Below, in pieces: positions 40,959 through 50,500 of a stretch of DNA of 64,000 nucleotides. The notes under the pieces were generated by a model. That model saw only the letters and a program-made list of their open reading frames with translations, had not been told where the DNA came from and searched no databases. This DNA is from JBMOKT01 sp049323895. Its GTDB lineage: Bacteria > Bacillota > Peptococcia > Peptococcales > BICA1-8. The stretch spans positions 1 to 64,000 of the forward strand of contig JBMOKT010000006.1 of assembly GCA_049323895.1 (NCBI GenBank), in the 5' to 3' direction. The position numbers and the translations under genes were made by a program. Every line of letters begins with the position of its first letter. The stretch's first letter is position 1.

Positions 40959-41633
40959 CTACATTACAGCTATTCTTTTTTTACTAAATAATCTAATTAA
41001 AATCAAACCACCCAGGAATCCTCCGATATGGGCCCACCAGGCCACCGGATTGCCGATTGCCCCTAAGGTAAACAAACCATTAAAAACCTGCAGGACAAAC
41101 CAAAAGATAATAAAAATTGAAGCTCTAACCTCAACAAGGGTAAAAAAGAAAATAATGGGTACCAGAGCAAGGATTCGTGAACGGGGAAAACTAAAATAAT
41201 ATGCCCCCAGTATACCGGCAACTGCACCGCTAGCCCCTATTATGGGGACAGTTGAAGCAGGATTTGCATATATTTGTGCCAAATTGCCAATTGCCCCTGC
41301 CAATAAGTAAAAAATAAGATACTTAAAGTGCCCTGTCCTATCCTCGATGTTATCACCAAACACCCAAAGAAAAAGCATATTACTGATAATATGCAGCCAT
41401 CCTCCGTGTAGAAAGACAGATGTAATCAGTGGTATAAAAGCACCCACATAATTACCCCCGCTTAAAGTTTCGCTAAAATGGCTGGGAATTACTCCAAAAT
41501 TGTAAAATAGCTCCGTCAACTGCATCTGATTTAAAGAAGATTCACCAAAGAAAACCATAATATTTAAAGCAATAATAATGAAATTTACAAAGGGAAAACT
41601 CTTAGACTTGACTGTATCTCGAATAGGAATCAT
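40959..41633 (-). CDS. Rhomboid family intramembrane serine protease
   Basis: Protein of 224 residues with six or more membrane segments. Catalytic Ser in GASGAVAGI (about 138) and His in WWAHIGGFLGG (about 197); WLHIISNMLFLWVFGDNIED is the usual HxxxN region of the first core segment. ATG at 41633 has GGAGGT upstream and gives the family's usual MIPIRD start; longer frames run through the upstream spacer without support. Cleaves membrane-anchored substrates; substrate unknown. Confidence 0.92.
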   Translation of the reverse strand: MIPIRDTVKSKSFPFVNFIIIALNIMVFFGESSLNQMQLTELFYNFGVIPSHFSETLSGGNYVGAFIPLITSVFLHGGWLHIISNMLFLWVFGDNIEDRTGHFKYLIFYLLAGAIGNLAQIYANPASTVPIIGASGAVAGILGAYYFSFPRSRILALVPIIFFFTLVEVRASIFIIFWFVLQVFNGLFTLGAIGNPVAWWAHIGGFLGGLILIRLFSKKRIAVM

Positions 41634-41743
41634 TGTGACCTCCAACAACTTTTTCAAATACACTCTGTATATTGTTCCTCTTACCCGGATTATGATACAA
41701 ACAAACAATAAAAGGGCAGCAAGACCGGAGGCGTAACTAAAAC

Positions 41744-41794
41744 GGGGACACACCTCTCTTTGAAGCTTAGCTCCATAGTTAGAGGAATGTCCCC
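41744..41794. repeat. REP-like palindrome with GGGGACA arms
   Basis: GGGGACA-CA-CCTCT ... AGAGG-AA-TGTCCCC, arms of 14 nt with 12 paired positions around a 23-nt loop, in the rhomboid-rodA spacer. A GGGGAC-armed palindrome also occurs at 60566. Confidence 0.75.
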
Positions 41795-41834
41795 ATTTAG
41801 TTAACGCAGCTAGGCGCTGTTTTCAACAGCAACC

Positions 41835-42959
41835 CTAGAATATTATTTTTTGGCGGCGGATGTAAATATTCAGCAGCAACCCCAGTCCAATCATGTTTGT
41901 CAGCATGGAACTACCGCCATAGCTGACAAAAGGCAGGGGAATGCCTGTTACAGGCATAATGCCCATTGCCATGCCTACATTTTCGATAATATGGAATAAA
42001 TACATTGATACAATACCCGTAGCAATCAAGCTGCCGAAAAGATCTCTGGAAAGTAAGGCAATCTTAAGCCCGCGATAAATGACAATTAAAAATAACACAA
42101 GCAATAATCCAGCACCAATAAAACCTAATTCCTCAGCCAAAACAGCAAAAATAAAATCCGTCCACTGTTCCGGCAGGAACTGTCCCATACTTTGAGTGCC
42201 TCCTCCTAGACCTTTGCCATAAAGACCTCCGCTGCCAATGGCAATTTTCGACTGCCAGACATTCCAGCCTGCTCCTCTGGGATCAATATTAGAATCAAAG
42301 ACAACCAGAATACGATTTAACTGATAGGTTTTTAGAGGAATCCACCAGCCGTATTTTAAGTGTCCAAATATATAACCAATAGCGGCAAGGGTACCTCCGC
42401 CAAATAGTCCAATGAGAATAAGGCGGCTGGCGCCGGCTACAAACAGCATCCCTACCATAATAGCAACAACAACCAAGGCAGTACCCAAGTCAGGTTGTTT
42501 TAAAATCAATAGTAAGGGTATGGCTACAAAAATAAATGCCGGGATTAAATCTTTAAATGTTTGAAGTTCACCCTGCTTTAAAACCAAATAATGGGCAAAA
42601 GTAATAATTAGCAATAGCTTAGAGAATTCGGAAGGTTGAATGCTTCCCACCCCAGGTATGATTATCCAGGACTGAGCCCCTTTTACCTCTGTCCCTAAAA
42701 CAAATACTGCAACCAGCAGCAAGATATTTAAAACATAAAGATACCTGGTGTATTTGGTAAAAAAACTATATTCCATTCTTAGTGTAGCCATTAAAACAAA
42801 AATGCTGACAAAAATCCACATAATTTGCTTTGTCAAAAAGGACGAGGAAAGGTGTGCCGTTGCACTGTTTAAAATAAACAGGCTCATCACTAGGATGAGC
42901 GCAACAGCACTAATCAATGTGTAATCTAGTTTGTTGAGAATTTTCCTGTAGAAACCCAT
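41835..42959 (-). CDS. rodA: Rod-shape SEDS glycosyltransferase RodA
   Basis: Polytopic protein of 374 residues of the SEDS family (peptidoglycan glycosyltransferase). Typical motifs are QPSEFSKLLLI, KQPDLGTALV, and FVSYGGSSMLTNMIGLGLLLNI near the C-terminus. The extracellular loop FLPEQWTDFIFAVLAEELGF holds the conserved catalytic Asp region. Located after minE in the mre-min cluster, it is RodA for elongation (not FtsW). It partners with PBP2 (mrdA) at 45.2 kb. Confidence 0.93.
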   Translation of the reverse strand: MGFYRKILNKLDYTLISAVALILVMSLFILNSATAHLSSSFLTKQIMWIFVSIFVLMATLRMEYSFFTKYTRYLYVLNILLLVAVFVLGTEVKGAQSWIIIPGVGSIQPSEFSKLLLIITFAHYLVLKQGELQTFKDLIPAFIFVAIPLLLILKQPDLGTALVVVAIMVGMLFVAGASRLILIGLFGGGTLAAIGYIFGHLKYGWWIPLKTYQLNRILVVFDSNIDPRGAGWNVWQSKIAIGSGGLYGKGLGGGTQSMGQFLPEQWTDFIFAVLAEELGFIGAGLLLVLFLIVIYRGLKIALLSRDLFGSLIATGIVSMYLFHIIENVGMAMGIMPVTGIPLPFVSYGGSSMLTNMIGLGLLLNIYIRRQKIIF

Positions 42960-43259
42960 TTTTATCCCTCATTAATTTAAGGTATGATCGTGCGTTTATA
43001 TTATAACCTTAGCAGAATCGATAATCTATATCTAATAAATGGTTAACACATTATGCAGCGAAGCTCATTAGGCACGTGTCAACATATAAGTCTAGCTTTC
43101 TTGACGTGACCGATGAATGGCAATTTATAATGATGTGCTACCGTGACATCGAAAAAGAAACTCACGCAACGACACAGAGGTCGTTCCCTACTATTGACTA
43201 TCGACTATTGGCTATAAGCCAGGTTTTGTCAGCCACTTACCGCAAATCTACCATGCATG
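42960..43259. other. Spacer between minE and rodA
   Basis: 300 bp with no supported gene. It contains a period-7 tract ACTATTG-ACTATCG-ACTATTG (43190-43210). The rodA promoter on the minus strand must lie here unless rodA is read through from minE. Confidence 0.5.
43190..43217. repeat. Period-7 repeat tract (ACTATYG)3
   Basis: ACTATTG-ACTATCG-ACTATTG followed by GCTATAA, similar to the tract at 32265. Confidence 0.65.
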
Positions 43260-43547
43260 TTATGCCCTTGCATCCTGATAAGAACGTTTCATCTTTAATA
43301 CGGGAATATTGGCAACTAAAGCAACCGAATCGTCCTCTTTATTTAACTGTACATCTAAAGCTCGTTCATCAATCTCCATATAGTTTGAAATAACTTTAAT
43401 CAAATCTTCCTTTAAGCTTTCTAAAAGATGGGGAGAGACGGTGGCCCTATCATGTACCAAAACTAAACGCAAACGTTCCTTAGCTACATTTTTACTTCCG
43501 GGAGCTTCTTTTCCTAATACACTTTTTAGGAAGTCAATCATATTCAA
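43260..43547 (-). CDS. minE: Cell division topological specificity factor MinE
   Basis: Protein of 95 residues. N-terminal amphipathic helix (MNMIDFLKSVLG), MinD-contact segment (KERLRLVLVHDRATVSPHLLESLKEDLIKVI) and the C-terminal dimer domain ending KRSYQD. It stimulates MinD ATPase to set pole-to-pole patterning. Ends the minC-minD-minE set; it is 6 bp from minD. Firmicutes with MinE instead of DivIVA-only systems are common in Clostridia. Confidence 0.93.
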   Translation of the reverse strand: MNMIDFLKSVLGKEAPGSKNVAKERLRLVLVHDRATVSPHLLESLKEDLIKVISNYMEIDERALDVQLNKEDDSVALVANIPVLKMKRSYQDARA

Positions 43548-43553
43548 ACCTCC

Positions 43554-44351
43554 TTATCCCTTAAAGCCTAATAGACGTTTTAGCTTATTTACTATTCCAT
43601 CATCATAATCCAGATTTATTAGGGGTACCTGTTCACCGGTTAATCTCTTGGCAATATTGCGATAAGCTTGACCTGCACGGGAATCCATGTCCAGTACAGC
43701 GGGTTCGCCTTTGTTTGTAGAAACCACAATGTACTCATCCTCGGGTACTACACCCATCAGCTCAATGGCTAAGATATCAATCATATCTTCAATATTCATC
43801 ATGTCACCCCGTTTAACCATATCAGGGCGAATTCTGTTTATTATAAGCTTAGGACCAGGTAAATTATTGGCTTCCAACAAGCCTATTATTCTATCGGCAT
43901 CCCTTACTGCTGAAACCTCAGGTGTTGTTACAATTATAGCCTTTTCCGCACCGGCAATGGCATTTTTGAAGCCTTGCTCTATTCCCGCCGGACAGTCAAT
44001 TATTACAAAATCAAACTCTGCCTTTAATTCCTCACACAGTTTACACATGTCTTCCCCATTAACTGCAGTTTTATCCTTTGTTTGAGCTGCCGGCAATAAA
44101 AATAGCCCGTCAAAGCGTTTATCCTTAATTAATGCCTGCTTTAATCTGCAGTGTCCTTGGGTAACATCAACTAAATCATATACAATGCGGTTTTCCAAAC
44201 CCATAACCACATCCAAATTCCTTAAGCCTATATCAGTATCAACCAAAACTACTTTCTTGCCTAGTGCCGCCAATCCGGTACCAATATTGGCCGAAGTAGT
44301 AGTCTTTCCAACTCCGCCTTTCCCTGATGTTATAACAACAACTTCACCCAT
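43554..44351 (-). CDS. minD: Septum site-determining ATPase MinD
   Basis: ParA-like ATPase of 265 residues with deviant Walker A GKGGVGKTTTSANIG (about 9-23), VLVDTDIGLRNLDVVMGLENR, DCPAGIEQGF and a C-terminal amphipathic membrane-targeting helix (IVNKLKRLLGFKG). Recruits MinC and is displaced by MinE. Between minC and minE with short spacings. Confidence 0.96.
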   Translation of the reverse strand: MGEVVVITSGKGGVGKTTTSANIGTGLAALGKKVVLVDTDIGLRNLDVVMGLENRIVYDLVDVTQGHCRLKQALIKDKRFDGLFLLPAAQTKDKTAVNGEDMCKLCEELKAEFDFVIIDCPAGIEQGFKNAIAGAEKAIIVTTPEVSAVRDADRIIGLLEANNLPGPKLIINRIRPDMVKRGDMMNIEDMIDILAIELMGVVPEDEYIVVSTNKGEPAVLDMDSRAGQAYRNIAKRLTGEQVPLINLDYDDGIVNKLKRLLGFKG

Positions 44352-44362
44352 GGCTATCCTCC

Positions 44363-45013
44363 TTATTTTTGCAAATATTTTTCAATAACAACCATCCCAT
44401 TTTTAATGCGGGCAATCTCGGGTTCCAATGGAACTAACACTTCCTCATCAGGTGCTCTGGTAATGAGGTTGGCTATCCTTAACTGGGTTGGCTGCAGTTT
44501 CAAAGCAAATACCACAGCATTAGCATCACCTTTTGCCCCGGCATGGGCAATACCTCTTAAACTACCAATAACCAGAATATGCCCTGTTGCAATTACCTCG
44601 GCACCTGGATTTATATCTCCGAAAACAATAACAGTACCCTCTTGATATATACTCTGTCCTGAACGAAGGTTTTTTCTAATAATCAGCGACGGACCTTGTG
44701 CCAAAAATTGATTATCGTCAAATAAAATCTTGCTTTGAACAATCTCATCCATAAAATTTCCTTTGTTAATCTCAGGAGTAAACTTTTTAACCCCCAGTCC
44801 CAGGGAATCAAAAATATCCTTTATTTTTTGGGCTTGTCCATCATCGAAGCCTCGATCACCTGTGTTAACAATCACTTCGGTTTTTGAACCTAAGAATGAA
44901 TCAGCTGCTTTAATTTTTTCCTGTAATCTTAGACAAAGCTCTTCGAATTCAACATCAGGTTTTAAATGCACAACAACTCCTTCGCGGCTTCCTTTAAGAA
45001 CTACTGTGTCCAT
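44363..45013 (-). CDS. minC: Septum site-determining protein MinC
   Basis: Protein of 216 residues. N-terminal FtsZ-inhibiting domain about 1-100; C-terminal right-handed beta-helix about 105-210 (RSGQSIYQEGTVIVFGDINPGAEVIATGHILVIGSLRGIAHAGAKG), which binds MinD. Inhibits Z-ring assembly away from midcell. A strong hairpin upstream separates it from mrdA, so the min genes likely have their own promoter at about 45.0-45.1 kb. Confidence 0.94.
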   Translation of the reverse strand: MDTVVLKGSREGVVVHLKPDVEFEELCLRLQEKIKAADSFLGSKTEVIVNTGDRGFDDGQAQKIKDIFDSLGLGVKKFTPEINKGNFMDEIVQSKILFDDNQFLAQGPSLIIRKNLRSGQSIYQEGTVIVFGDINPGAEVIATGHILVIGSLRGIAHAGAKGDANAVVFALKLQPTQLRIANLITRAPDEEVLVPLEPEIARIKNGMVVIEKYLQK

Positions 45014-45114
45014 TTCTGCTCCTCTATTCTATGTAAGATTAAAATGTGTAGAATATATGGAAAATCCTTTGTTAATTTCTACAAAATAAATGATTATCCC
45101 TGCAAGCTGGGATT

Positions 45115-45144
45115 AAAAAACGGGGATTTTTTTCCCCGTTTTTT
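45115..45144. terminator. Terminator between mrdA and minC
   Basis: 12-bp perfect stem AAAAAACGGGGA / TCCCCGTTTTTT with a T6 loop; ends the mreB-mrdA transcript on the minus strand. Confidence 0.88.
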
Positions 45145-45184
45145 AATCATTTCTAGACATCAGCTTTTAATATATTTGATAATT

Positions 45185-47200
45185 TTAGTCTAAAACAAAG
45201 CTTTCGACGTTATTTGGTTTTTTTTCTACATTTTCCACCTTTGGAGTAAGACTAAAATACTCCTCAAATACAGCTTGGGCAATTTTCCCTACGGAACCCC
45301 CTCCGCTGTAGCCAAATTCCACTACACCCGCAAAAGCAATTTGGGGGTCATCAGCAGGTGCAAATGCAACAAACAAACCGTCATAGTATTGCTTATCCCC
45401 TATCCGGTAACCAGCCTGTCCAGGCTGGGCAGTACCAGTTTTTGCACCAACTTTTATTTCTTTGGGAAACTTGCTAAAGAGTGAATAAGCTGTCCCTCCA
45501 GGTGCAGTAGTGTGGGTCATGGCTATGCGTATTTCCTCCAGGGTTTTGGAGGAAATATTTGCATGAGCGGCTACTTCCGGCTGAAATTCTTGGATTACTT
45601 CACCTTTGGTGTTTACTATTTTTTCTACTACATATGGTTTGTACCTGACTCCATTATTAGCTATGGTTGCCACATAATTAGCCAGTTGCAGAGGTGTATA
45701 ATTTTGCCGTCCCTGACCAATAGCAATATTAAAAGTATCCACATCATGCCAATTAGTGTTCCACTTTAAATCAATTTCCCATTGCGCCTTTAATCTATTA
45801 ATCTCACTTGCTTTTTGGCGTTCAATCTGTTTTCGTTCATCCTGATTTCCCGCAGCATCAAGTAATTGGTTATAATTTTCCTCTTTTTCTTGGATCCGGG
45901 TTTCAAACCTCTTATTAACAATTGCCGCAGCCCAATCAAAATACTGCATCCTCTTGGCAATAGTCGGCAGCCCCTGTAAGGGAGAATCCCCTTTATTTTC
46001 AAAAGGCAGATCTATACCTGTAGGTCCGTCTAAACCAAGTTCTGCACCGGCTTTGGAGATGCCATCAATACCGGCCCTTCTCCCTAATTCCTGGAAATAA
46101 ACATTATCGGACTTGGCAATTGCCGAATACAAGTTCATGGAACCAACAGGTGCTACACTCTTAATATATGGTGGAAACCAGTAGCGGCCAGGATTGTAAA
46201 TATTATCCTTAGGTGTTATTTTCCCTGCTTCTAAAGCAGCAATGCCCGTAACCATTTTAAAAGTGGAACCGGGGATATACCGACCCTGTATTGCTTTGTT
46301 CTGAACAGTTATCCTATCATCAGGCCGAGTAGTCATGGCAAGTATTTTGCCTGTTTTGACATCCAAAAGAACGGCGGCACCAGCTTTTGCTTTATCGGAC
46401 CTGGGGTTCTGCTGCAAATCAGCTAAAATTCTGTCAAAAGCATCATCCATCGCCCTTTGCAAATCATAATCAATAGTTAATATAACATTATTACCAGGCT
46501 CCGGCGGAAGAGTTTTAACCTCCCTAATGGGTCTGTTATTTACGTTAACCTCAACTTGACGAAATCCATTTTTGCCCCTTAAGTATTTATCATACTGTCT
46601 TTCCACACCTATTTTACCTATTAAATCTCCAAGTTTGTAATCCTCATACCCTTCCTTGCCAAGTTCTTCATTTATTTCACGCAAATATCCTAATACATGT
46701 CCTGCTAAATTGCCAAAAGGGTATCTTCTCTCGGGGGCAGGTTCAATAGTTACTCCCGGTAGTTCTCTCCGCCTGGATTCAAGAGCAGTAACAGTTTCAA
46801 TATCAATATTCCTTTTGACTACGATTGGCTCAAAGAGTCGAGACCTATTATTTTTAATTAGTTCATCTATATACTCAGGGGTAATTTTAGGATCATTTAA
46901 TATTTCAGACAGTCTTTTAACAACCTTATCCTGTTCCTTCAAGCCTAAATAAGTTATAGATACTTGGAAAGATGGGTAGTCAGTTGCAATAGTTACCCCA
47001 TCGGCTGTGATGATATTACCCCTGGTGGCAGGAATTGTTATCAGGCGCATCCTGTTATTTTCCGCCTTAGTCCTATAAATTTCTACCTCTATAAGCTGCA
47101 GCCAGCCTAGGCGAAAAATCAAGACCAGAAAAATTACAAGCACAATCCGAGACATTATTTTTATATCATTTTCAAGTATTTTCCTTCTCTTGCCGTTCAC
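45185..47200 (-). CDS. mrdA: Penicillin-binding protein 2 (rod-shape transpeptidase)
   Basis: Class B PBP of 671 residues. GTG at 47200 is chosen: GGAAGGAGG lies upstream at normal distance. One N-terminal membrane segment (RIVLVIFLVLIFRLGWLQL), dimer/pedestal region, and transpeptidase with SxxK in PGSTFKMVTG, SDN in AKSDNVYFQ and KTGT in GAKTGTAQPG. Between SDN and KTGT there is an unusual charged coiled-coil insert (about 60 residues, RFETRIQEKEENYNQLLDAA ...) before FNIAIGQGRQNYTPLQL. Partner of RodA. Last gene of the mreB-C-D-mrdA set. Confidence 0.93.
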   Translation of the reverse strand: MNGKRRKILENDIKIMSRIVLVIFLVLIFRLGWLQLIEVEIYRTKAENNRMRLITIPATRGNIITADGVTIATDYPSFQVSITYLGLKEQDKVVKRLSEILNDPKITPEYIDELIKNNRSRLFEPIVVKRNIDIETVTALESRRRELPGVTIEPAPERRYPFGNLAGHVLGYLREINEELGKEGYEDYKLGDLIGKIGVERQYDKYLRGKNGFRQVEVNVNNRPIREVKTLPPEPGNNVILTIDYDLQRAMDDAFDRILADLQQNPRSDKAKAGAAVLLDVKTGKILAMTTRPDDRITVQNKAIQGRYIPGSTFKMVTGIAALEAGKITPKDNIYNPGRYWFPPYIKSVAPVGSMNLYSAIAKSDNVYFQELGRRAGIDGISKAGAELGLDGPTGIDLPFENKGDSPLQGLPTIAKRMQYFDWAAAIVNKRFETRIQEKEENYNQLLDAAGNQDERKQIERQKASEINRLKAQWEIDLKWNTNWHDVDTFNIAIGQGRQNYTPLQLANYVATIANNGVRYKPYVVEKIVNTKGEVIQEFQPEVAAHANISSKTLEEIRIAMTHTTAPGGTAYSLFSKFPKEIKVGAKTGTAQPGQAGYRIGDKQYYDGLFVAFAPADDPQIAFAGVVEFGYSGGGSVGKIAQAVFEEYFSLTPKVENVEKKPNNVESFVLD

Positions 47201-47258
47201 CTCTGCCAGCCTCCTTCCTCTTTTACTAACAAGCAATATTTGGGGTCAGTGTGATGGC

Positions 47259-47284
47259 ACTAGCCACTAACAACTAGCCACTAA
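47259..47284 (-). repeat. Inverted copy of the 26-bp heptamer repeat
   Basis: Reverse complement of 15358-15383 over 26 bp with no mismatch (units TGGCTAG-TTGTTAG-TGGCTAG), in the spacer between mreD and mrdA. Its presence inside an operon suggests it does not block transcription. Confidence 0.85.
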
Positions 47285-47286
47285 CT

Positions 47287-47787
47287 CTACATACTTGCAT
47301 TTTTCTTAAGAATCCCCTTAGTGCTAGACTTATAAAATTTACCATAAATGAATGGTGCAAAACATGTATTGTAGATAGCCATGGGAAGGGTAACCCTTAT
47401 AACCTGATCAAAACTCAAAGAGTACCCAACTATATTTGTAAAAAGAAAATATATTAGGGAATAGATTAAAGAACCTAGAAATAAGGAGAATACAGGGACT
47501 AAAAAGTTGTCTTTGAAAATCCGTTTTTCCAAAAAACCTAACAAAAATCCTATAACTAGCTTGCTCACTGCATTTAAGCCAAGGAATTTAGCGTTAAACA
47601 GATCCTCAAGCAACCCCAGCCCAAACCCAGCTGCCGCTCCCTGTTTAGGTCCGTTAAATAAAGCAAAAAGTATAACAATTACTAAAATTAAATCAGGTTT
47701 GGCACCGGCAATTATCATTTCATTGAATAAAGTAGACTGTAAAATAAGGCACACAAAACCCAAGAGGGCTAGAACTAAATATCTCAT
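47287..47787 (-). CDS. mreD: Rod shape-determining protein MreD
   Basis: Small membrane protein of 166 residues with about five hydrophobic segments; KPDLILVIVILFALFNGPKQGAAAGFGLGLLEDL is typical of MreD. Overlaps mreC by 4 nt. It belongs to the elongasome with MreB, MreC, RodA and PBP2. Confidence 0.9.
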   Translation of the reverse strand: MRYLVLALLGFVCLILQSTLFNEMIIAGAKPDLILVIVILFALFNGPKQGAAAGFGLGLLEDLFNAKFLGLNAVSKLVIGFLLGFLEKRIFKDNFLVPVFSLFLGSLIYSLIYFLFTNIVGYSLSFDQVIRVTLPMAIYNTCFAPFIYGKFYKSSTKGILKKNASM

Positions 47788-48674
47788 TGTTCAACGCCCC
47801 CTTCTGTTTGCATTTTCAGTTCTTCCTGGATGCGGTAGCCCTCATTAATTTCCAATATTACAAACACTTCCTCCAGTCGAGCAAAATTTACAAAGGGTTT
47901 AATAATTGTTTGTTTCATCAGACCAGAAACATCATCTTTTACTTCTATCACTTCACCAATCCTAATTTCCGGTGGGAACAGACCTCCTAGTCCTGACGTC
48001 ACAATTATATCACCTATCTTTATATTTACGTCATGGGGCAGGTGAATCATGCGCAAATGACTGCTGCCATCCCCTGTACCTTCCACCACTCCGGGAGTCT
48101 CCCTAGTAGCCCACACCCTGCCTCCGACCGCACCTTCCTGGTCTAAAATCAACAGTACCTCACTTGCTTCCGAGGTGACATTAATAATCCTTCCTACTAA
48201 GCCCTGGTGTGTGACAACAGCCATATCTTTTTTAACTCCATCGTTAGTTCCTCTATTGATGGTTATAGTACTGTACCAATTACTATGATCCCTGGCAATG
48301 ACTTGTGAGGCTAACAGTTTAAAATCATCTGCATGGGCTTGTTTATACTCCAAAAGCGAGCGTAAACGAATGTTTTCTAAACCATAGTCCCGCAAAGAAT
48401 TTATTTCGTTATTTAACTCACTGATTTTTTTAATAAGCTGGGCGTTTTCTTCACGAAGAGCGTTTATTTCCGCAAACATGCCAAAAAAGTCCTTGACTTT
48501 CTGAATAGCACCGGTAGCCCCGTTTTGCAACGGGGCTGCCGCATTTTTAACCAGTGCTTCAAGGGGAGTAAGCCCTGCCCTTTCAATACCTGTCATCCTG
48601 GCAGAAGTCAGAAGGACAACTAGTAAAGCAATGATTAAAATGATATTTCTAATAATCTTGTACTTTTGGGTCAC
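47784..48674 (-). CDS. mreC: Rod shape-determining protein MreC
   Basis: Protein of 296 residues: one N-terminal membrane segment (IIRNIILIIALLVVLLTSA), a coiled coil (about 65-105, EINALREENAQLIKKISELN), and two small beta domains (VIARDHSNWYSTITINRGTNDGV; GLVGRIINVTSEASEVLLI). Scaffold between MreB and the wall synthases. Between mreB (15 bp upstream) and mreD (4-nt overlap). Confidence 0.94.
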   Translation of the reverse strand: MTQKYKIIRNIILIIALLVVLLTSARMTGIERAGLTPLEALVKNAAAPLQNGATGAIQKVKDFFGMFAEINALREENAQLIKKISELNNEINSLRDYGLENIRLRSLLEYKQAHADDFKLLASQVIARDHSNWYSTITINRGTNDGVKKDMAVVTHQGLVGRIINVTSEASEVLLILDQEGAVGGRVWATRETPGVVEGTGDGSSHLRMIHLPHDVNIKIGDIIVTSGLGGLFPPEIRIGEVIEVKDDVSGLMKQTIIKPFVNFARLEEVFVILEINEGYRIQEELKMQTEGGVEQ

Positions 48675-48689
48675 TGTAGACCACCAATC

Positions 48690-49712
48690 CTATCCAATTC
48701 TTTTATTGGTAATTACCACCCGTTTTAGTATGTCGATGTTTTCCAAGACTTTGCCGGTGCCAATAGCTACACATGAAAGAGCATCATCAGCAACATGAAC
48801 AGGCATACCTGTCTCCTGGGCAACTAACCGATCAAGTCCTCTTAACAGAGCACCGCCACCAGCCATAACAATACCCCGATCCATAATATCAGCGGCTAAT
48901 TCGGGAGGTGTTTTTTCCAAGCAAACTTTTATGGCTTCCAAAATGCTGTTTACAGGATCTTTAAGTGCATCCTGTATTTCCTTACTGGTAACGGAAATGT
49001 TTTTAGGCAGCCCGGTTACCAAGTCCCTTCCTCTTACCTGGTAGGTAGCCTTGGTATCCTCCAAATAAGCAGAGCCTATTTGAATTTTTATTTCCTCTGC
49101 TGTTCTATCACCTATCATTAAGTTATAGGTTCTTTTAATATAATGGATGATGGCATCATCCATTTCATCGCCGCCAATCCTAATGGAACGGCTGGTTACT
49201 ATTCCGCCCAAGGAGATAATAGCCACATCGGTGGTTCCTCCCCCAATATCTACTATCATATTTCCTGTAGGTTCATGGACAGGCAGTCCCGCCCCAATAG
49301 CCGCCGCCATGGGCTCTTCTACCAGGTGGGCTTCCTTGGCACCAGCCTGTATAGCTGCCTCCTTTACTGCCCTTTCTTCAACAGAGGTAACTCCCGCAGG
49401 CACACAAACCACAACCCTTGGTTTGGAAATGATACTCTTACTCTTTAATGCTTTATTAATAAAATATTTTAACATATTATGGGTTACCTCAAAATCAGCA
49501 ATGACACCATCCTTCATAGGGCGGATAGCAACAATATTGCCTGGTGTTCTTCCTATCATTTTTTTTGCTTCTTCACCCACGGCCAATACACTACCAGTAT
49601 CCCTTTGTATAGCTACAACTGAAGGCTCCCTTAAAACAATTCCTTTGCCCCGTACATAAACCAGACTGTTAGCAGTGCCTAAATCAATCCCTATGTCTTT
49701 TGCAAAAAACAT
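48690..49712 (-). CDS. mreB: Rod shape-determining actin MreB
   Basis: Actin-like ATPase of 340 residues: phosphate-1 DIGIDLGTANSLVYVRGKG, phosphate-2 MIVDIGGGTTDVAIISLGG, adenosine motif MAGGGALLRGLDRLV, and the MreB signature EEPMAAAIGAGLPV. Forms membrane-associated filaments that guide wall synthesis. First gene of mreB-C-D-mrdA. Confidence 0.96.
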   Translation of the reverse strand: MFFAKDIGIDLGTANSLVYVRGKGIVLREPSVVAIQRDTGSVLAVGEEAKKMIGRTPGNIVAIRPMKDGVIADFEVTHNMLKYFINKALKSKSIISKPRVVVCVPAGVTSVEERAVKEAAIQAGAKEAHLVEEPMAAAIGAGLPVHEPTGNMIVDIGGGTTDVAIISLGGIVTSRSIRIGGDEMDDAIIHYIKRTYNLMIGDRTAEEIKIQIGSAYLEDTKATYQVRGRDLVTGLPKNISVTSKEIQDALKDPVNSILEAIKVCLEKTPPELAADIMDRGIVMAGGGALLRGLDRLVAQETGMPVHVADDALSCVAIGTGKVLENIDILKRVVITNKRIG

Positions 49713-49804
49713 TCTGATATCTCCCTTCGAAATGTCGTCTATTATTTAGAAACTTTCTACATAGCAGCAACAATCTAAAATTTTGACTCTATTAGTATTA
49801 TTGC

Positions 49805-50500
49805 CTAAATTATGCCTTTTTCCTTCATGCTTAAGTAAATTTTATTACCAATAATTATATGGTCTAATATTGTAATACCCATAATTTTCCCTGCTTCTAT
49901 AATCCGTTTGGTAATTTCGATATCATCCTTGCTGGGAGTTGGATCACCGCTAGGATGATTATGCAATAAAATAATGGATGCGGCACTGCGTTTGACAGCC
50001 GCCTTAAACAATTCCCTGGGATGAACCAGGGAACTGTTAAGATTTCCTATGGAAATTGTTTCCAAAGTTAAGACCTGATTTTTAGTATTTAAGAGCAGTG
50101 CCCTAAAATGCTCACGATCCAAAAACCGCATTTCCTCCATAACTAAATTAGAAACGTCCTCCGGTGATTGGATAGCAGCTCTAAACTCCCCGCCTTGGAG
50201 ACTGATCCTTTTACCCATTTCCAGGGCAGCTAAAATACGGGCAGCCTTGCCAAGACCCACTCCCTTAATACTGGAAAGCTCCTGGACAGTTAAGCCGTGG
50301 AGATTTTTTAGCCCTTTATATTTTGTTAAGATAGCATCTGCAACATCCAGGGCCGTTGACTCCCTGGAGCCTGTTGCCAATAAAATTGCAATTAATTCCC
50401 GGTCCGAAAGGACCTGCACTCCATACCGGTCAAGCCTTTCCCGCGGTTGGAGTTCAACAGGATATTCTTTTAAAGTCAGCCTGTACTCAGGTGAAGTCAT
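49805..50500 (-). CDS. radC: RadC family JAB/MPN protein
   Basis: Protein of 231 residues with an N-terminal helix-hairpin-helix (SSIKGVGLGKAARILAALE) and a C-terminal JAB/MPN metalloprotease-like domain: HNHPSGDPTPSKDD (HxH...S-D) zinc motif. ATG at 50500 has TGAGG 6 nt upstream; it overlaps maf by 14 nt. The role of RadC is unsettled despite its old DNA-repair name. Usual neighbour of maf and mreB. Confidence 0.92.
   Translation of the reverse strand: MTSPEYRLTLKEYPVELQPRERLDRYGVQVLSDRELIAILLATGSRESTALDVADAILTKYKGLKNLHGLTVQELSSIKGVGLGKAARILAALEMGKRISLQGGEFRAAIQSPEDVSNLVMEEMRFLDREHFRALLLNTKNQVLTLETISIGNLNSSLVHPRELFKAAVKRSAASIILLHNHPSGDPTPSKDDIEITKRIIEAGKIMGITILDHIIIGNKIYLSMKEKGII

Noticed and set aside
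43076..43393. 105-codon plus-strand frame across the minE end and spacer
   Set aside because: Overlaps minE antisense, no ribosome site, no recognisable protein.
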